Shown here: positions 1 to 11,433 of the stretch, piece by piece | Position numbering within the stretch: the first letter of the stretch is position 1 | Layout of the letters: the number at the start of each line of letters is the position of its first letter | Source: Coffea arabica | Taxonomy: Eukaryota; Streptophyta; Magnoliopsida; Gentianales; Rubiaceae | Length of the DNA stretch: 64,000 nt | Assembly (NCBI RefSeq): GCF_036785885.1 | Contig: NC_092329.1 | Location: 1,860,001 to 1,924,000 of the forward strand | Reading direction: 5' to 3' | Translations under genes and position numbers: made by a program | Notes under the pieces: model-generated | Told to the model about the DNA's origin: nothing | What the model saw: only the letters and a program-made list of their open reading frames with translations | Databases searched by the model: none

Positions 1-1619
1 CTTTCATTATTACCATCCCATCCCATGGAGGTTTGGTAAATGGTAAAATACCTACACTGACCCTCTAATAACACATTTTATAACTTTAGCAGCATTCAAG
101 ACAAGTGCATAACGTATTAACTTTGGAAGAAGATCAAACTGGTTTCATTTTCATTGTAGAAACTCGTTATAACTTTAATAACACAGTCTCAAAGGTCCAA
201 TTCCTATAGCTCTTAGAACCGTAGTAGCAGAATATGATATGATGGCTTTTGCAGAATTAACCTGGGCCATTAACATAACACTACTATTACTGTTGGTACT
301 GCTTGACAAAAGTTGAGGTGCGATTCCCATATCCCATAGTGGATATAATATAACAGGGTGATGGGGATGATGATGGTGGGCGATGGAGCGGAGCCCATCT
401 CATTAATGGCAAAAAGGAAACGCAAAAAAATGAAATGAAAGAATCCAAAAAACAAAAAGGCAAAGATAGAGAAATAGAATGCTGCTGCTACTTCTAAGTA
501 ATGAACCGCTTTTACTAAATTCAGTCACTAACCCATTCATTCTTTTGCTCCCCACCTCAGCTCCTCGCTTTCCACTTTCCCTCTTTCCATTCCCCACCCA
601 AACAAATAAACAAATATTTTGTCTTCCCATTAATCAAATACTTCTCCTAAAGACTCTCGAGTATTTTTGCTGCTCCTACTTGTTTACTCGAGTTTTTTTT
701 TTTTTCTCTTTCCTTTCTTTCTTTTGTGTTCCCTGGGAATCCCATTTCTTCCTCATAAATAACTACTGCCCTCGCCTGATCTCTTACGAGTTCTTGGCTT
801 TGTTAAGGAGCTCGAACATGGCATTTTTATGCAGATTCAAATGGGATCTCAATCTTGGTTGATTTCTTGGCTCCTGAGCTTTTTGATAATAAGGTGTCTT
901 CCGTTTTCCTCTTTCTGTTGCTTCTATATACCCTTTTTTTTTCCCTTTACATGTCTAATACGTGCTTGTGAATATTGCTTAGGTTGTAATAACATTCATT
1001 TTTCCCCTTCGACTTTGGGATCTTTGGGAATGACTTTCTCTGTGTTATAGCTTTTGGGCTCTGTGGATCTCAAATCTCGGTCTCCTCAGCTGGTTTTCAG
1101 GTGTCGTGTGTTTTTAATGTCAATTCCCTTTCCCAAAATACAATTTCGATGGAATTACTTTCTTCGCATGCTGATGACCTTTTTTTGTTTTGTTTTATTT
1201 TACTTGAATTTTTTATGGCCTAAGAGAATTATTATATCACCTAAAGTTGCAGTCTTGCACTTCTTCTTTTTCCTTTACTTTTTTGGGTCTTGGAACTTTT
1301 CTTTTCTTTTTTTTTTTATAATTTTTTGGGTACAATGGAACTGAAAAAATCTCAATTCAGTTGAAAACATTGTTCTTTCAGACATCTGATACATCTTTTT
1401 AGATTGGGGTGCGATGGAGTGTGTGTGTGTCCTAGATGGCTATTACGTTTTAGATGAAGAAAAGGGCGGGGGGACATACTTTCTCGGAGTATTCTGATTT
1501 GTTCATCTTGTGTTCTGTAGGTGAGTTACTAGACCGGGTTTGAGAAGAGCAATTACGGCATTATGCTAAAAATTGAGCGCTTCGATGACTTTGTTGTTCT
1601 GATATGAGAAAATAAGACC
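1..1619 (+). other. Upstream region and 5' leader of the F-box/kelch gene
   Basis: No protein gene is supported here. The stretch from about 480 to 1340 is C/T-rich and T-rich, as plant leaders and leader introns often are, and the short open frames in it are low-complexity. A good splice acceptor (tgttctgtag) ends at 1520, and donor-like sites follow 892 (aataag/gtgtct) and 1097 (tttcag/gtgtcg). The simplest reading is a 5' UTR intron ending at 1520, with the last leader exon from 1521 to the start codon at 1620. The transcription start cannot be fixed. Positions 1 to about 450 show nothing I recognise. Confidence 0.5.
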
Positions 1620-3344
1620 ATGTCTGAAAAATTATCTGGAGAAGAATCTCTTTGTCAAGACGTTGAATCCTTGAGCGTGTCAAAACGCCTGGTTAGAAGC
1701 GTCAGCCAGAAATTGAAAAGGAAGAACCATAGAGGAGAAGGGGAAGAGGACGATGACACCAGGGCTGTATCCTTGAGCTGTCTTACCCTGTATGGCAGAG
1801 GTGGAGGATGCAAGGTAGGTGCTGAAACTGGAGAAGAGTTTGTGGATTACGGAGGTAGAAGGCGGTCAACCAGTGAGGAAACTAAAGTATATGCAGCAAT
1901 TTGTGGAAAGGAGGAAACAGCTGTTGATTGCTTCGCCTATGGGATGAAGGAGAAATTCTGGAGGAGGAATAATAGGAGAATTTTACAGCTTAAAGCAGCT
2001 CCACATGACAGCATGAATGTGTTTCTTCCGGATGACATTCTGGAAATGTGCTTGCTGAGACTTCCCCTTACGAGTCTCATGAATGCTCGTCTTGTGTGCA
2101 AGAAGTGGAGGAGCTTGACATCAACGATTCGTTTCATGCATATGAGACGAGAAGGGTTGTATCAGAGTCCATGGTTGTTTCTATTTGGAGTTGTTAAAGA
2201 CGGTTACTGTTCTGGGGTGATACATGCCCTGGATGTATCGCTGAACCAGTGGCATAAGATAGATGCAGCAATTCTCAAGGGAAGGTTCTTGTTTTCTGTT
2301 ACCAGCGTCCAGGATGATGTTTTTGTCATTGGAGGTTGTTCTAGCCTGACAAACTTTGGAAAAGTGGATAGAAGCTCATTTAAGACGCATAAAGGAGTTC
2401 TGGTGTTTAGCCCCTTGACGAAGTCTTGGCGCAAAGCTGCATCTATGAAATATGCTAGATCATCACCCATTCTAGGAGTTTTTGAAGTCGGTCCAGACTG
2501 TTTGATCAGAACTCAGCAAAATAGATATGAAAGAAGATTTTACCGGTCAAGGGTTGGTGGTGTGTCTGATGTCTATGAGGATCCTCACAGACTCTCAGTT
2601 CGACGTCAATTTAGGCACTCTGTGGATGGAAATGATGTTTTGACAACCCATTCAAAGCAGCATAAATTATCAGGACAAAAAGGTGAAAATACATGTAAAG
2701 ATCACAAAAGGTATGTAGTCATTGCTGTGGGAGGTCTTGGATCTTGGGATGAGCCTTTAGATTTAGGGGAGCTTTATGATTTTGTTTCAAATAAATGGAC
2801 AGAAATCCCAAGGCTGCCTGTAGATTTTGGGGTTGCCTGTTCTGGTGTCGTTTGCAGCGGAATATTTTATGTCTATTCAGAAACTGACAAGCTTGTCGGA
2901 TATGACGTAGAAAGGGGCTATTGGGTGAGAATCCAAACCACGCCACCTCCTCCCCGTGTTCACGAGTACTATCCAAAACTCATATCATGTGGTGGTCGTT
3001 TATTCATGCTCTCTGTCTCATGGTGTGAAGGGGAAGGTCAAATAGGGAGGAGAAACAAAGCAGTTAGGAAGCTGTGGGAGCTTGATCTCATGTATTTCAG
3101 CTGGAGAGAGGTTTCAGTACATCCGGATGCACCAATGGATTGGAATGCTGCATTTGTTGCTGATAAAAGTTTGATATTCGGGCTTGAAATGTTCAAAATA
3201 TTCGGACAAGTGTTGGACTTCGTGACCATGTTCGACATGTCGGACACAAGGACAAGCTGGAGTCATATTTCAAGAAATCACGTAGCTCACGAACTGGACG
3301 CAGCTTCTTGCATGACCAAGTCGATGGCAGTGCTTCATCTGTAA
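1620..3344 (+). CDS. F-box/kelch-repeat protein (At5g42350-like)
   Basis: An intronless CDS encodes 574 residues. The start is the first ATG after an in-frame TGA at 1605-1607. The N-terminal 130 residues are basic and charged and match no domain. An F-box follows at about residues 132-175, with the typical FLPDDILEMCLLRLPL start and a VCKKWRSL core. The rest is a degenerate kelch beta-propeller, with glycine-pair blades such as VIGGCSS near 237 and VVIAVGGLGSWDE near 366. F-box proteins of this type are substrate receptors of SCF (Skp1-Cullin-F-box) ubiquitin ligases: the F-box binds the Skp1/ASK subunit and the propeller binds the target. Length and layout fit the small At5g42350/At5g42360 subfamily as I remember it. 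The substrate is unknown. The next gene also encodes a ubiquitin ligase component, but it is a different E3 class and I infer no functional link. Confidence 0.9.
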   Translation: MSEKLSGEESLCQDVESLSVSKRLVRSVSQKLKRKNHRGEGEEDDDTRAVSLSCLTLYGRGGGCKVGAETGEEFVDYGGRRRSTSEETKVYAAICGKEETAVDCFAYGMKEKFWRRNNRRILQLKAAPHDSMNVFLPDDILEMCLLRLPLTSLMNARLVCKKWRSLTSTIRFMHMRREGLYQSPWLFLFGVVKDGYCSGVIHALDVSLNQWHKIDAAILKGRFLFSVTSVQDDVFVIGGCSSLTNFGKVDRSSFKTHKGVLVFSPLTKSWRKAASMKYARSSPILGVFEVGPDCLIRTQQNRYERRFYRSRVGGVSDVYEDPHRLSVRRQFRHSVDGNDVLTTHSKQHKLSGQKGENTCKDHKRYVVIAVGGLGSWDEPLDLGELYDFVSNKWTEIPRLPVDFGVACSGVVCSGIFYVYSETDKLVGYDVERGYWVRIQTTPPPPRVHEYYPKLISCGGRLFMLSVSWCEGEGQIGRRNKAVRKLWELDLMYFSWREVSVHPDAPMDWNAAFVADKSLIFGLEMFKIFGQVLDFVTMFDMSDTRTSWSHISRNHVAHELDAASCMTKSMAVLHL

Positions 3345-4882
3345 TTTCTTTTCTTTTCTTTTTTTGGCATCGATTCCCAATATCAAAAGCGACGCGGCCA
3401 TTCTTTTGTATCAATCAGTTTGTATTGTCACGAGTACATTGTTATTAGTTTATCACTCATATGATTCTTCCATTGAACTATGGCTGTCTTCTCCTCGTTT
3501 AATTTTGTGACAACAATGGAGACGTTTCATCACCGATTTATTGCTGCAGATTTTTCTGCTATTAGCGCAAAGTCCTCAGCAATGAGATGGTTTTAGATTG
3601 TGCTCAGAGGGTCGCGTCTGTCGGGATTATTCCAGCTCTCTTTCAGCTGATCAATTTCTCCTCTTTTTTTTTTTTTTTTTTGTTTTCCCTCTTTCTTTGT
3701 GGTCAAAAACAGAGACGACTCACAAGAATTGGTATTGTCTGGATTAGATGTTGCAACGGCTAATGGTGGAAGATGCTGAACATTGATCTCTTAATGAGAA
3801 CTTGTGCTACTATTGTAGATATCGTAGTCAATAAAGCTTGATGATACATACCCCAAAAAAAAACACACACACACACACACACAATCTGTAACTCCCCGAC
3901 TCAGAACAAGAGTCCGTACATTTACAAGTTGTAGCCATCCGGGAAGACAATGGATGGCCAAGAAAACGGGTGAATAAGGTGCAAAAACAACTTTTCTTAT
4001 TGAAATGAGAAGCATAACGTATCAATTTAATGTTCTAATAAGCAAAAGATATTGCAACGGCTCAGCAAGTCCCCAACACAAGATTTTGATATCTAGCCCT
4101 GTTTCAATTGGCAGCATCCTAGACCTACGCGAGATGAGGTGTGTCCTTCCGGTCAAGGCAGATCATAGGCCTCAGTCCGATTTTGCAAATCTTTAACTGC
4201 TATGTATGGTATCAGATATGGGGTAACCCCCCTGAACATTGAAGAACACTTGTTTCAGAGGCATGTACATATCCTGTTCTTAAATTGCAAGCAAGATCTA
4301 ATTCAGTAAATAATCTATTCTGGCATAATCTAATCCGTCTAGATATCTTAAATGATCATTTCCTTCAGAGCCCTAGCAGCTTTTTCCTAAACCCGAGAGG
4401 CAGTCATAGTCTCACAAAAACTTTAAAAGAAAATTTTAAGTCAACAATCTAAAGTTGGAGCTGCTGCCAAAATACGTGCAAAACCAACCTTAGCATGAAC
4501 TAAATGATGCAGGATCCAAAAGAAAGCCATTTGTCCACAAGAGGTCCCTGAGATCAGCAGATTAACACAAAAAAGGAACGGAGGTCTTCCCCTCAACAAT
4601 AATTCTTTATTGAACGACAATCATACAAAAAATAATCTTACATTCCAACTTCTATATAAGTACAAATATATTGTCCATTTGAAGACTGAAATCTGCAAAA
4701 TGACATCAATAGGGTGTCTGATAATCACAAGAAGAAGAAAAAAAGGGAAAAATTGAACACCCTCTACATATAAGAAAGAGAAAAAGATATTATGTACCTG
4801 CATTCTATGATGCTTAAAGAAAAACTCTACGACGACATGCATGCCAAATCCCTGACAATCATTAGCCAACCTACATGTGTCT
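3345..4882. other. Spacer between the F-box gene and the convergent U-box gene
   Basis: The spacer lies between the 3' ends of two convergent genes and probably holds both 3' UTRs. It contains a 19-base T run near 3665, an (AC)n microsatellite at 3863-3882, and no open frame with recognisable protein character. The U-box transcript's 3' UTR probably occupies roughly 4600-4882, where AT-rich sequence could hold a minus-strand poly(A) signal, but I cannot place the cleavage site. Confidence 0.6.
3863..3882. repeat. (AC)n microsatellite
   Basis: About ten AC units follow an A run in the spacer downstream of the F-box gene. It is a simple sequence repeat and likely polymorphic in length. Confidence 0.9.
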
Positions 4883-7800
4883 TTATCCTACATTTGGAAA
4901 GACACCAGAGAAGTTCGGAATCTTATCCACGTGCTTCAGGGCTCGCTCGGCAATCTGGCGTGTCCGATAATCACCATGCTGGAAAGCATCCACAAGTGCA
5001 GTACTTACATTAGGGTCACCAGAAATTTCATAGGCTATATCATCAGAGCGCAAAATTCGCTCAACTGCCCAAACAGCCCTCCTCCTCAGGTTCTCTGTCC
5101 GTTTCTCCAGTAACACATCAAGTATAGGCCTGATCCCTTCTGCCTCGCACAATACATGAACCCCTTGTTCAATGTCAACCCCATCATCCAACAAGGTGCA
5201 CAATGCTGCAAGAGAAGCCTCAACCACCTTTTCATTGGTGTGGTCTAGGAGGGCAACTAGCTTCCCCACAGCTTGTCCTTCCAGGAGACAAAAGGTTTCT
5301 TTGAGCGAACATGTTCCCCTGTGTACTGTACACAATCCAGTTATGATAGTCGGCTTGCCTAAACAGGGGAAAATCGAGACACAAAACCCAGGACTTGGCA
5401 ATTCGGGCAATTTGGTCAAGTTTTTTGATTCTTGAGATAAGTTTTCCAAAGCCAATGCAGAAACCATCTGAACATTGTCAAGCCCATTGGTCTGTAAAAG
5501 TTCTATGAAGACAGCTGCAAGATTGTGGTTCCGACAAAGGGCAATGGCATCCAGCTCATCAGCCAAGGCAAACGTGACCCTTGACAAAACCTTAACCAGA
5601 CCTTCTAGGTAAGGAGTCATAAAGCGACTACCTCTAGTCTCCCTCTGCCGGATCCTAAGAATTCTTGAGTTAACCAGCTGGAATGCACCTTCATCTAGCA
5701 TCTGCCGTGTAAGACCCATATCCCTTTCAGGAAGATCAGCTAAAAGCCCAACAGCAGCAGCTTGTTCCTCAGTTATACCAATATTTTCTGATATGATTTT
5801 GATTAGGCTACCAAGCTGGCCAGATGTTCCACGTAAGCAACTAGCTAGTTCTGGACCCATATATGGAGAAAGGTTCTGGAGAAGTTTTATGGAAGCCAGT
5901 CTTAAATCTTTTTGTGGAGCTTCAATAAACTGTACCAAACTTATTGTGGCACCAGAGCTTTTAATTGCAGAAACAACACTAGAAATAGTAATCGGAGAGT
6001 TAGTCAGCCCAACAAGCACCTGAAGAAGCTTACACTCTATGGCAGGGCCAGTGTTGCTTATAAGATGGAGGAGATTATGAATGATGTCCTCTGAAACCAG
6101 AGTTTGTTGTTCAGGTCCAACGGGAACAGAGTCAAAGTCATATCCTGAACTCACAACATTAGCAAGGATTGTTGCAGATACTTCCTTCAGTCGCATGGGC
6201 AGTTGGTGGGCACCAACAGTGAAGAGATCCTTGACCAGGGGGGGAAGTATACCAGCCTCTATTAAGATTCTGGCACTTGCATCGTGTGATGACATTTGAT
6301 TTAGAGCTTTCAAGGCAGCCTCTCTTGATTGGATATTACCACTCTTCAAGATGTTGATCAGTGATAACCCAACTGTTCTAGCCACCAAGACTTTCACATC
6401 ATTGTTAAGAACCAAGTCACCAAGAAATTCAGCCATAGATAGTTTGGTTTCTGAAGATCCTACAACAAACAAAACAAAATAAAAAATATGCAACTTGACT
6501 CATAGGCAATAAACACTACTGGGGGATACTGGTCAAAACACACAAAGGTTTACAAGCAGCAAAACAATCCACTAATTTCCCACCCTTTAGCCCAAGAAGT
6601 TTCCTTCTCTTTTTTTTTTTTTTTCGTGTTTGATTCTTACATTTGCATGAGCACATAGCTGAACACAGCTAAAACATATAGAACGTGCTGACAGCATCAC
6701 AAGGGAAAAAGTTACAACATAAATGAATGATGGATGGTTCTTCAAGCAGGGCAGTCTATTTGTTATATCAACAGCATAGGATAGCAGGTTTAGCTTTATT
6801 CGAAATAAAAATGTAACAACCAAGCAGCAGTTGTTGGATGCTATCAGAGTTCAACTAAAGGACCTTCCTCCTTCAAAGTGTGTAGCAAATGTCCTGCCTA
6901 GAAAACTGCAACTGCAAACTTAGTTCACCAGGCTCATGGTAATTACATGCAAACCCTACTCTCCAAGTAGCGATTTTCATATGTCAAACTGATGCCCAAT
7001 CCATAACATAGAACAACTTCATCCCTTTGTTGAGGTTCATTCTTAACAGTAAAAGAAACATCAGCCTAAAGAAAATGGTGCCACAGCCCCTATAATTGTA
7101 CCTCTCAAAAGAAGGTAAACAGCCCAAATATTTTCAAGCAATATCAGATAAATGAGTGATGATTCCTTGAAGATGCTTACCTTCAAGCAGTAGTCTCAGT
7201 AAAGGCTGCAATCTACCATTTTCAGCCATTTGTCTGACATTATTCTCAGATTTTCCCAGATTCTCCAGAGTTTTATCCGCCATCTCAACAGCCACAATGT
7301 TCTCCGACGTGCTGCTTGCCATTCCTACTAAAATGAGAATTGCTCCATTAACTGAACCAATCTTTTCACATAAAGCTTCAGATTTGGAGAGCTCATATAG
7401 CAGAAGAACCGCTTCTTCTCTTTCTTTTGATTGTTCATTAGACAATAACTTCACAACTGTGCGTACAGTGTCCCCTTGAGCCATTATTTCCTGAAAAATT
7501 AGGGAAAATGTAAATAAACTAGATAAATAGCTTCTTGTGCAAGTCAAAAAAATATCCAAAATTGGTAACAAAACCTCTAAGAACCTTATTGTCAGAATCT
7601 TCTTCAACCACAATTCGAAGAGTTTCCAAAGCTTTCAACCGAGTTCTTCGAAAGCTACTCTTTAACATATCAATAATCATAGGTATCATCTCTTCATTAC
7701 GGATTACATGCTTATTTGATCGGCTTTGTTGACATATATATTGGATAAACTTCAAAGCCTGCAAAATATCTTGCTCTGAGCTGCCCGAAGTCAATGATCT

Positions 7801-8139
7801 CCGAGCCATATCAAGTTGAACAGCTTCATTCCTAGCATTCCATTCTTCAATTGTGTTCCGCAAGGCTATACTTGGATTCAGTTCTGTGCTCCGTAACTCT
7901 CTTTGAGTTAATGGGCAAACTAGCCTTCTTCCAGACTCTTTACATTGTTTGAACCATTTTTCAATGGCTTCTCTCTCAAAAGTTTGCCCATTCTCCAGTG
8001 TTACAGGATCCCGCATTACCTGTTTTGTCAAAGGGCATAGGAATGCATCATAGATGGGCTCTATATGTAGTCTGTCAAAATGGTAGCTATCATCTGACTG
8101 GCTTGCCAGGTCATTACCTCCATCCCAGCTTCCGGCCAT
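4883..8139 (-). CDS. PUB44: U-box/ARM-repeat E3 ubiquitin ligase, PUB43/PUB44 (SAUL1) type
   Basis: Three coding exons on the minus strand: 8139-7585, 7490-7181 and 6459-4883, 2442 nt in all, 813 residues. The junctions are GT-AG and the frame is continuous (phase 0, then phase 1). The U-box lies at about residues 27-100 (IYDAFLCPLTKQVMRDPVT, then GRRLVCPLTQREL), without the zinc-binding cysteines of a RING. The rest is an array of armadillo repeats, seen as leucine-rich helical pairs through the C-terminus. In this family the U-box recruits the E2 enzyme and the ARM array gives membrane association and substrate contact. Arabidopsis SAUL1/PUB44 is known to restrain premature senescence and to act in immunity. 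Length equals the usual ~800 residues. PUB43 and PUB44 are close paralogues, so the choice of symbol is tentative. The gene lies head-to-tail with the EH1-type gene on the same strand. Confidence 0.93.
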
Positions 8140-9450
8140 CAAAAAATCACAAGAACCTGCCAAGGAATCAAACTTAAATCCCTTTTTCACGAAAAAAGAA
8201 TAAATTACAGTCACAAAAAATCTCATTAAAATTAACATAGTCCTCTACAGAAAATGTTCCGATGCAGACAATGTAGAACAGAACTTAAAAGGAGAATGAA
8301 CCATAAACACGTGTCTGAAGGAGGCTGCCAAGAATGTGAGGCAGTCACATTAACTAGTGTCATAAACGCAGCACGACGTTACTTGTACTACAACCCATAT
8401 GACTCGCTGAAAAACATAATCCAAGTAGCTTTTTTCCCTGCTCAATCCAAGCTAGCCATCATCCTATCTATGACTTTCCATCAATCAAGTTCAATTGAAA
8501 GAAAAAGCAGGACAAGAAGACGAAAAAGAACAGATTTCATTAACCTCCGGTCATTCAAAAACTTAACATGAGTGAGTATCGCAGAGAGCTTCCAATAGGA
8601 ATATCACATCTTATCCAACTTAGTTCCATTTAGTAGTCGCCCGAAAACAAGGCAACTCATTGACCTTAGTAACAAATCACCAACTGAAGTACTCAATTGC
8701 TAATAGCAATTTCCTTCGCCACTTACATTTATGCATCCCTCCCACGCCATAGACACATCATCTCTTAGTCATTTGTAAAACACAAAAATAAAAAAGTTCA
8801 GTTCACCACATCACCCACGAACGTTTGCCAAACATTTAATTCAATAGAATGTTTAGTTCAATATGCTATGAGAATAAAACCATGGCCACCTGCTAACGTA
8901 ACCGCCATTTTTAGAAATGTACCTAAATAAATCTAAAGTTTTGCATCCACTAAAAATGCGGCCCGAGTTTTTCCTTTTCTGTTCTTTTTTTTTTTTTTTT
9001 GCCCCCTAACACTAAGAATAGTAGTAAAAACTAACGAATTGCAGCCCATCAATCAAATAAAAAAGCAACATAATTATCCACTTGAGACATCTCCTAAAAT
9101 GCAGTGAAAACCATAAGTACTAGTCCATGAGTCCCAATTATCATACCACTGATATACATGCCAAAAAAAAGAAAAAGAAAATACTACCCAGATAAACATC
9201 CAAATACTTACAGTGTCAAAATTGTTGAAGCAGTTGAGGGAGTGGTTGCTTGGGGATTTCCAAAATCAACCCGGCATCAAAAAAAATGTGATTTTTTTCA
9301 GATCGAGTAAAGTACAAAGTAGAAAGCCAGCAATTCGGATTCTTCCATGAACGGTTATTTCAGTTGGGATTAGGGTTTGTCTAAGTCCATCGAGGACGGA
9401 AACTGGGCAGAAGAAACAGGGGAGGGGTAAGATGGGAACACAAACACAAA
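8140..9450 (-). other. 5' leader and leader intron of the U-box gene
   Basis: An acceptor (ttggcag) ends at 8157 on the minus strand, 17 bases before the start codon. A strong donor (gtaagt) begins at 9211. This predicts a leader intron at 9211-8157 and a first non-coding exon from 9212 to somewhere near 9440. No coding frame of note lies inside the intron. Long 5' UTR introns are common in plant regulatory genes. The assignment is inference from splice signals only. Confidence 0.55.
9371..9378 (-). promoter_or_regulatory. Telo-box in the U-box gene leader
   Basis: The octamer tagggttt on the plus strand (aaacccta on the coding strand) lies in the predicted first non-coding exon. Telo-boxes are known near the 5' ends of many plant genes for growth and translation. 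Function here is inference. Confidence 0.4.
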
Positions 9451-11433
9451 TTGGAGACAAAAAAAAAGTTGGCAGCTGTTGATCAAGGAAACCACCAACA
9501 ACTAAACTACAAATCACCCAAATTTCTTTTCTTTTTTTTTTTTTTTTTGGTAGTGATGATCAATTATTGTTATCTCTATATATATTATCCCACACCATCG
9601 AGTTTTTCTTCTGCCTTTTATTATATTTTCGGTGTAGGATTTATGAAAGATTTAAAGGGAAGGTTGACTTGGTGCCAAGGCAAGGCAGCTCGTTTTAGTC
9701 ATCGCTGGGTCACCGTAGGCAGCAGCTGTACTACAACAAGGCATAGCTTTCGTTGTCCCTATAATTATTACTGTTTGAAAAATGTCGCTTTCTGCAAAAT
9801 TACCGCCAATATTACCCAACTTTTCCAATATTTACTTAATGATGATTCCTTTTAAAGTTTCGACTTGAATGAGTGAACCACAAGAAAATAGTTACTAAAC
9901 TATTTAATTTGGCATGATTCTGTTAATTTCTATTTTTTTTCCTTTTTGGTTAAAAAAAATCATTCAATCCTTTAAAACAAACTTTTCAAAACATGGCCAT
10001 TCAGTCAATGCAAGATAATAAAAAGTTACTCGTGACATATACCGGTAACTTTTTAATGGTAAAAATATATTGAAAATCTTTGAGTTCGAGAGGCAATTTG
10101 AAAAGAAAAAAGTTATCTTGGAGCCAATATACTAATATCAAAGAATTAATTACTTTATTTAAATTACACAAAAGTCCCTAATCTATGCCTAATTTTCATT
10201 TTCCTACTCCATCATCCAATCTTTGCCGCCTCCCTAACTCGGTACTTTCGCCTCTCCATCACCCCTACCCTTTTCCATTCCCCACATGATCCTTTTTTCT
10301 CGATCATTTCCCTTTGCTCGACACTCTTTTCTTGTTTTCATTTACTCTAATCTCATTTTTCCTCCTATCAAATCTTTGGTGAGAGGGAGAGCAGTTGAAA
10401 GGGCGAAGAGGAGGGTGAGAAGTAGTAGTTTGATGGAAAAAGTGAGGGCCGCGAGAGGCAAGGCAGGCCAAAGTAGGCTTGGAAGTAGGGGTGGCAAGGA
10501 CCTTTTTTTTTTAAATTTATTCCAATTCTATTTTGTAGGTTATCTTGCAATTCTATCATCTAATCCCTACTTGTACAGGTCATTATATCCTCTTTTGGTA
10601 AATGCAAATTAGGAGTTCAAAAATTGACAAAAAAAAAAAAAAAAAAAAGTCCAATGCCAAACCCCCCACCACTCTCTGCCTTTTATATATGGCAAGTACT
10701 GATATTTGTGTAAACCTATTTATTTGGCAATAATTTTATTACTTGGGAGATAAAATGGCACACTTGACGATGTTTCTTTTTCCTTTCTGTTAATATATGT
10801 GATGATTCCACAAGCTACCTATAAATTTTGAGGGCCAACCGAACATAATTAAACCAAGTCAAGCTAATTGTCTATTTTTGTCACCTATATTACATTGAGT
10901 AATCGTTTAGAATCTCCTAAGTGCGTTACATAACCCATTTCCTGTCTAGTGACTCCATTGGTGTCCAATTTCATGTTTGAGCATCGGAAGCACAACAATG
11001 TACGGTTAAAATAATTGATCACAAATTGTTCAGTCGCACCTTATACATTATGCACACTGCAACAATCAAAGTAGCATTCCTATGCCAAATACATTTGGTC
11101 TCCCTTTACACGAAACTCTATGGCATGATGGCAAAATTGAAAAAACACAATTACTGAGGAATACACGAAAAATGTAAACAAGTAAATACAGACAACATCA
11201 AACAAAGAGAAAATACCCCCTAGCAAAACATCAAACAAGAGAAAATACAGACATCATCAGAAAAAAACAAGACACCAGTACCCCCCTAGTAAACAAAGAT
11301 AACCAAAAACTTTCCAAGGAGTACTGTGCTCTCATCTACTGCCTGTGGGCAACTCAATAAAGACAACTCTGCGCAAGACAAGAACAGCAACCATTCTTCC
11401 GGGCCAAATAGCATAAAAAGTTGTCTTTACGTC
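9451..11433. other. Spacer between the U-box promoter and the 3' end of the EH1 gene
   Basis: The spacer is AT-rich with several homopolymer runs (T runs near 9532, an A run near 10630). Small open frames around 9451-9855 and 10286-10612 are low-complexity or pyrimidine-rich and have no protein character I can recognise. The left part should hold the U-box gene promoter. The right part, from about 11000, should hold the 3' UTR of the EH1 gene. Confidence 0.6.

Noticed and set aside
479-1344. Chain of plus-strand open frames upstream of the F-box gene
   Set aside because: They are translated from T- and C-rich leader or intron DNA (Phe/Leu/Ser-rich) with no domain.
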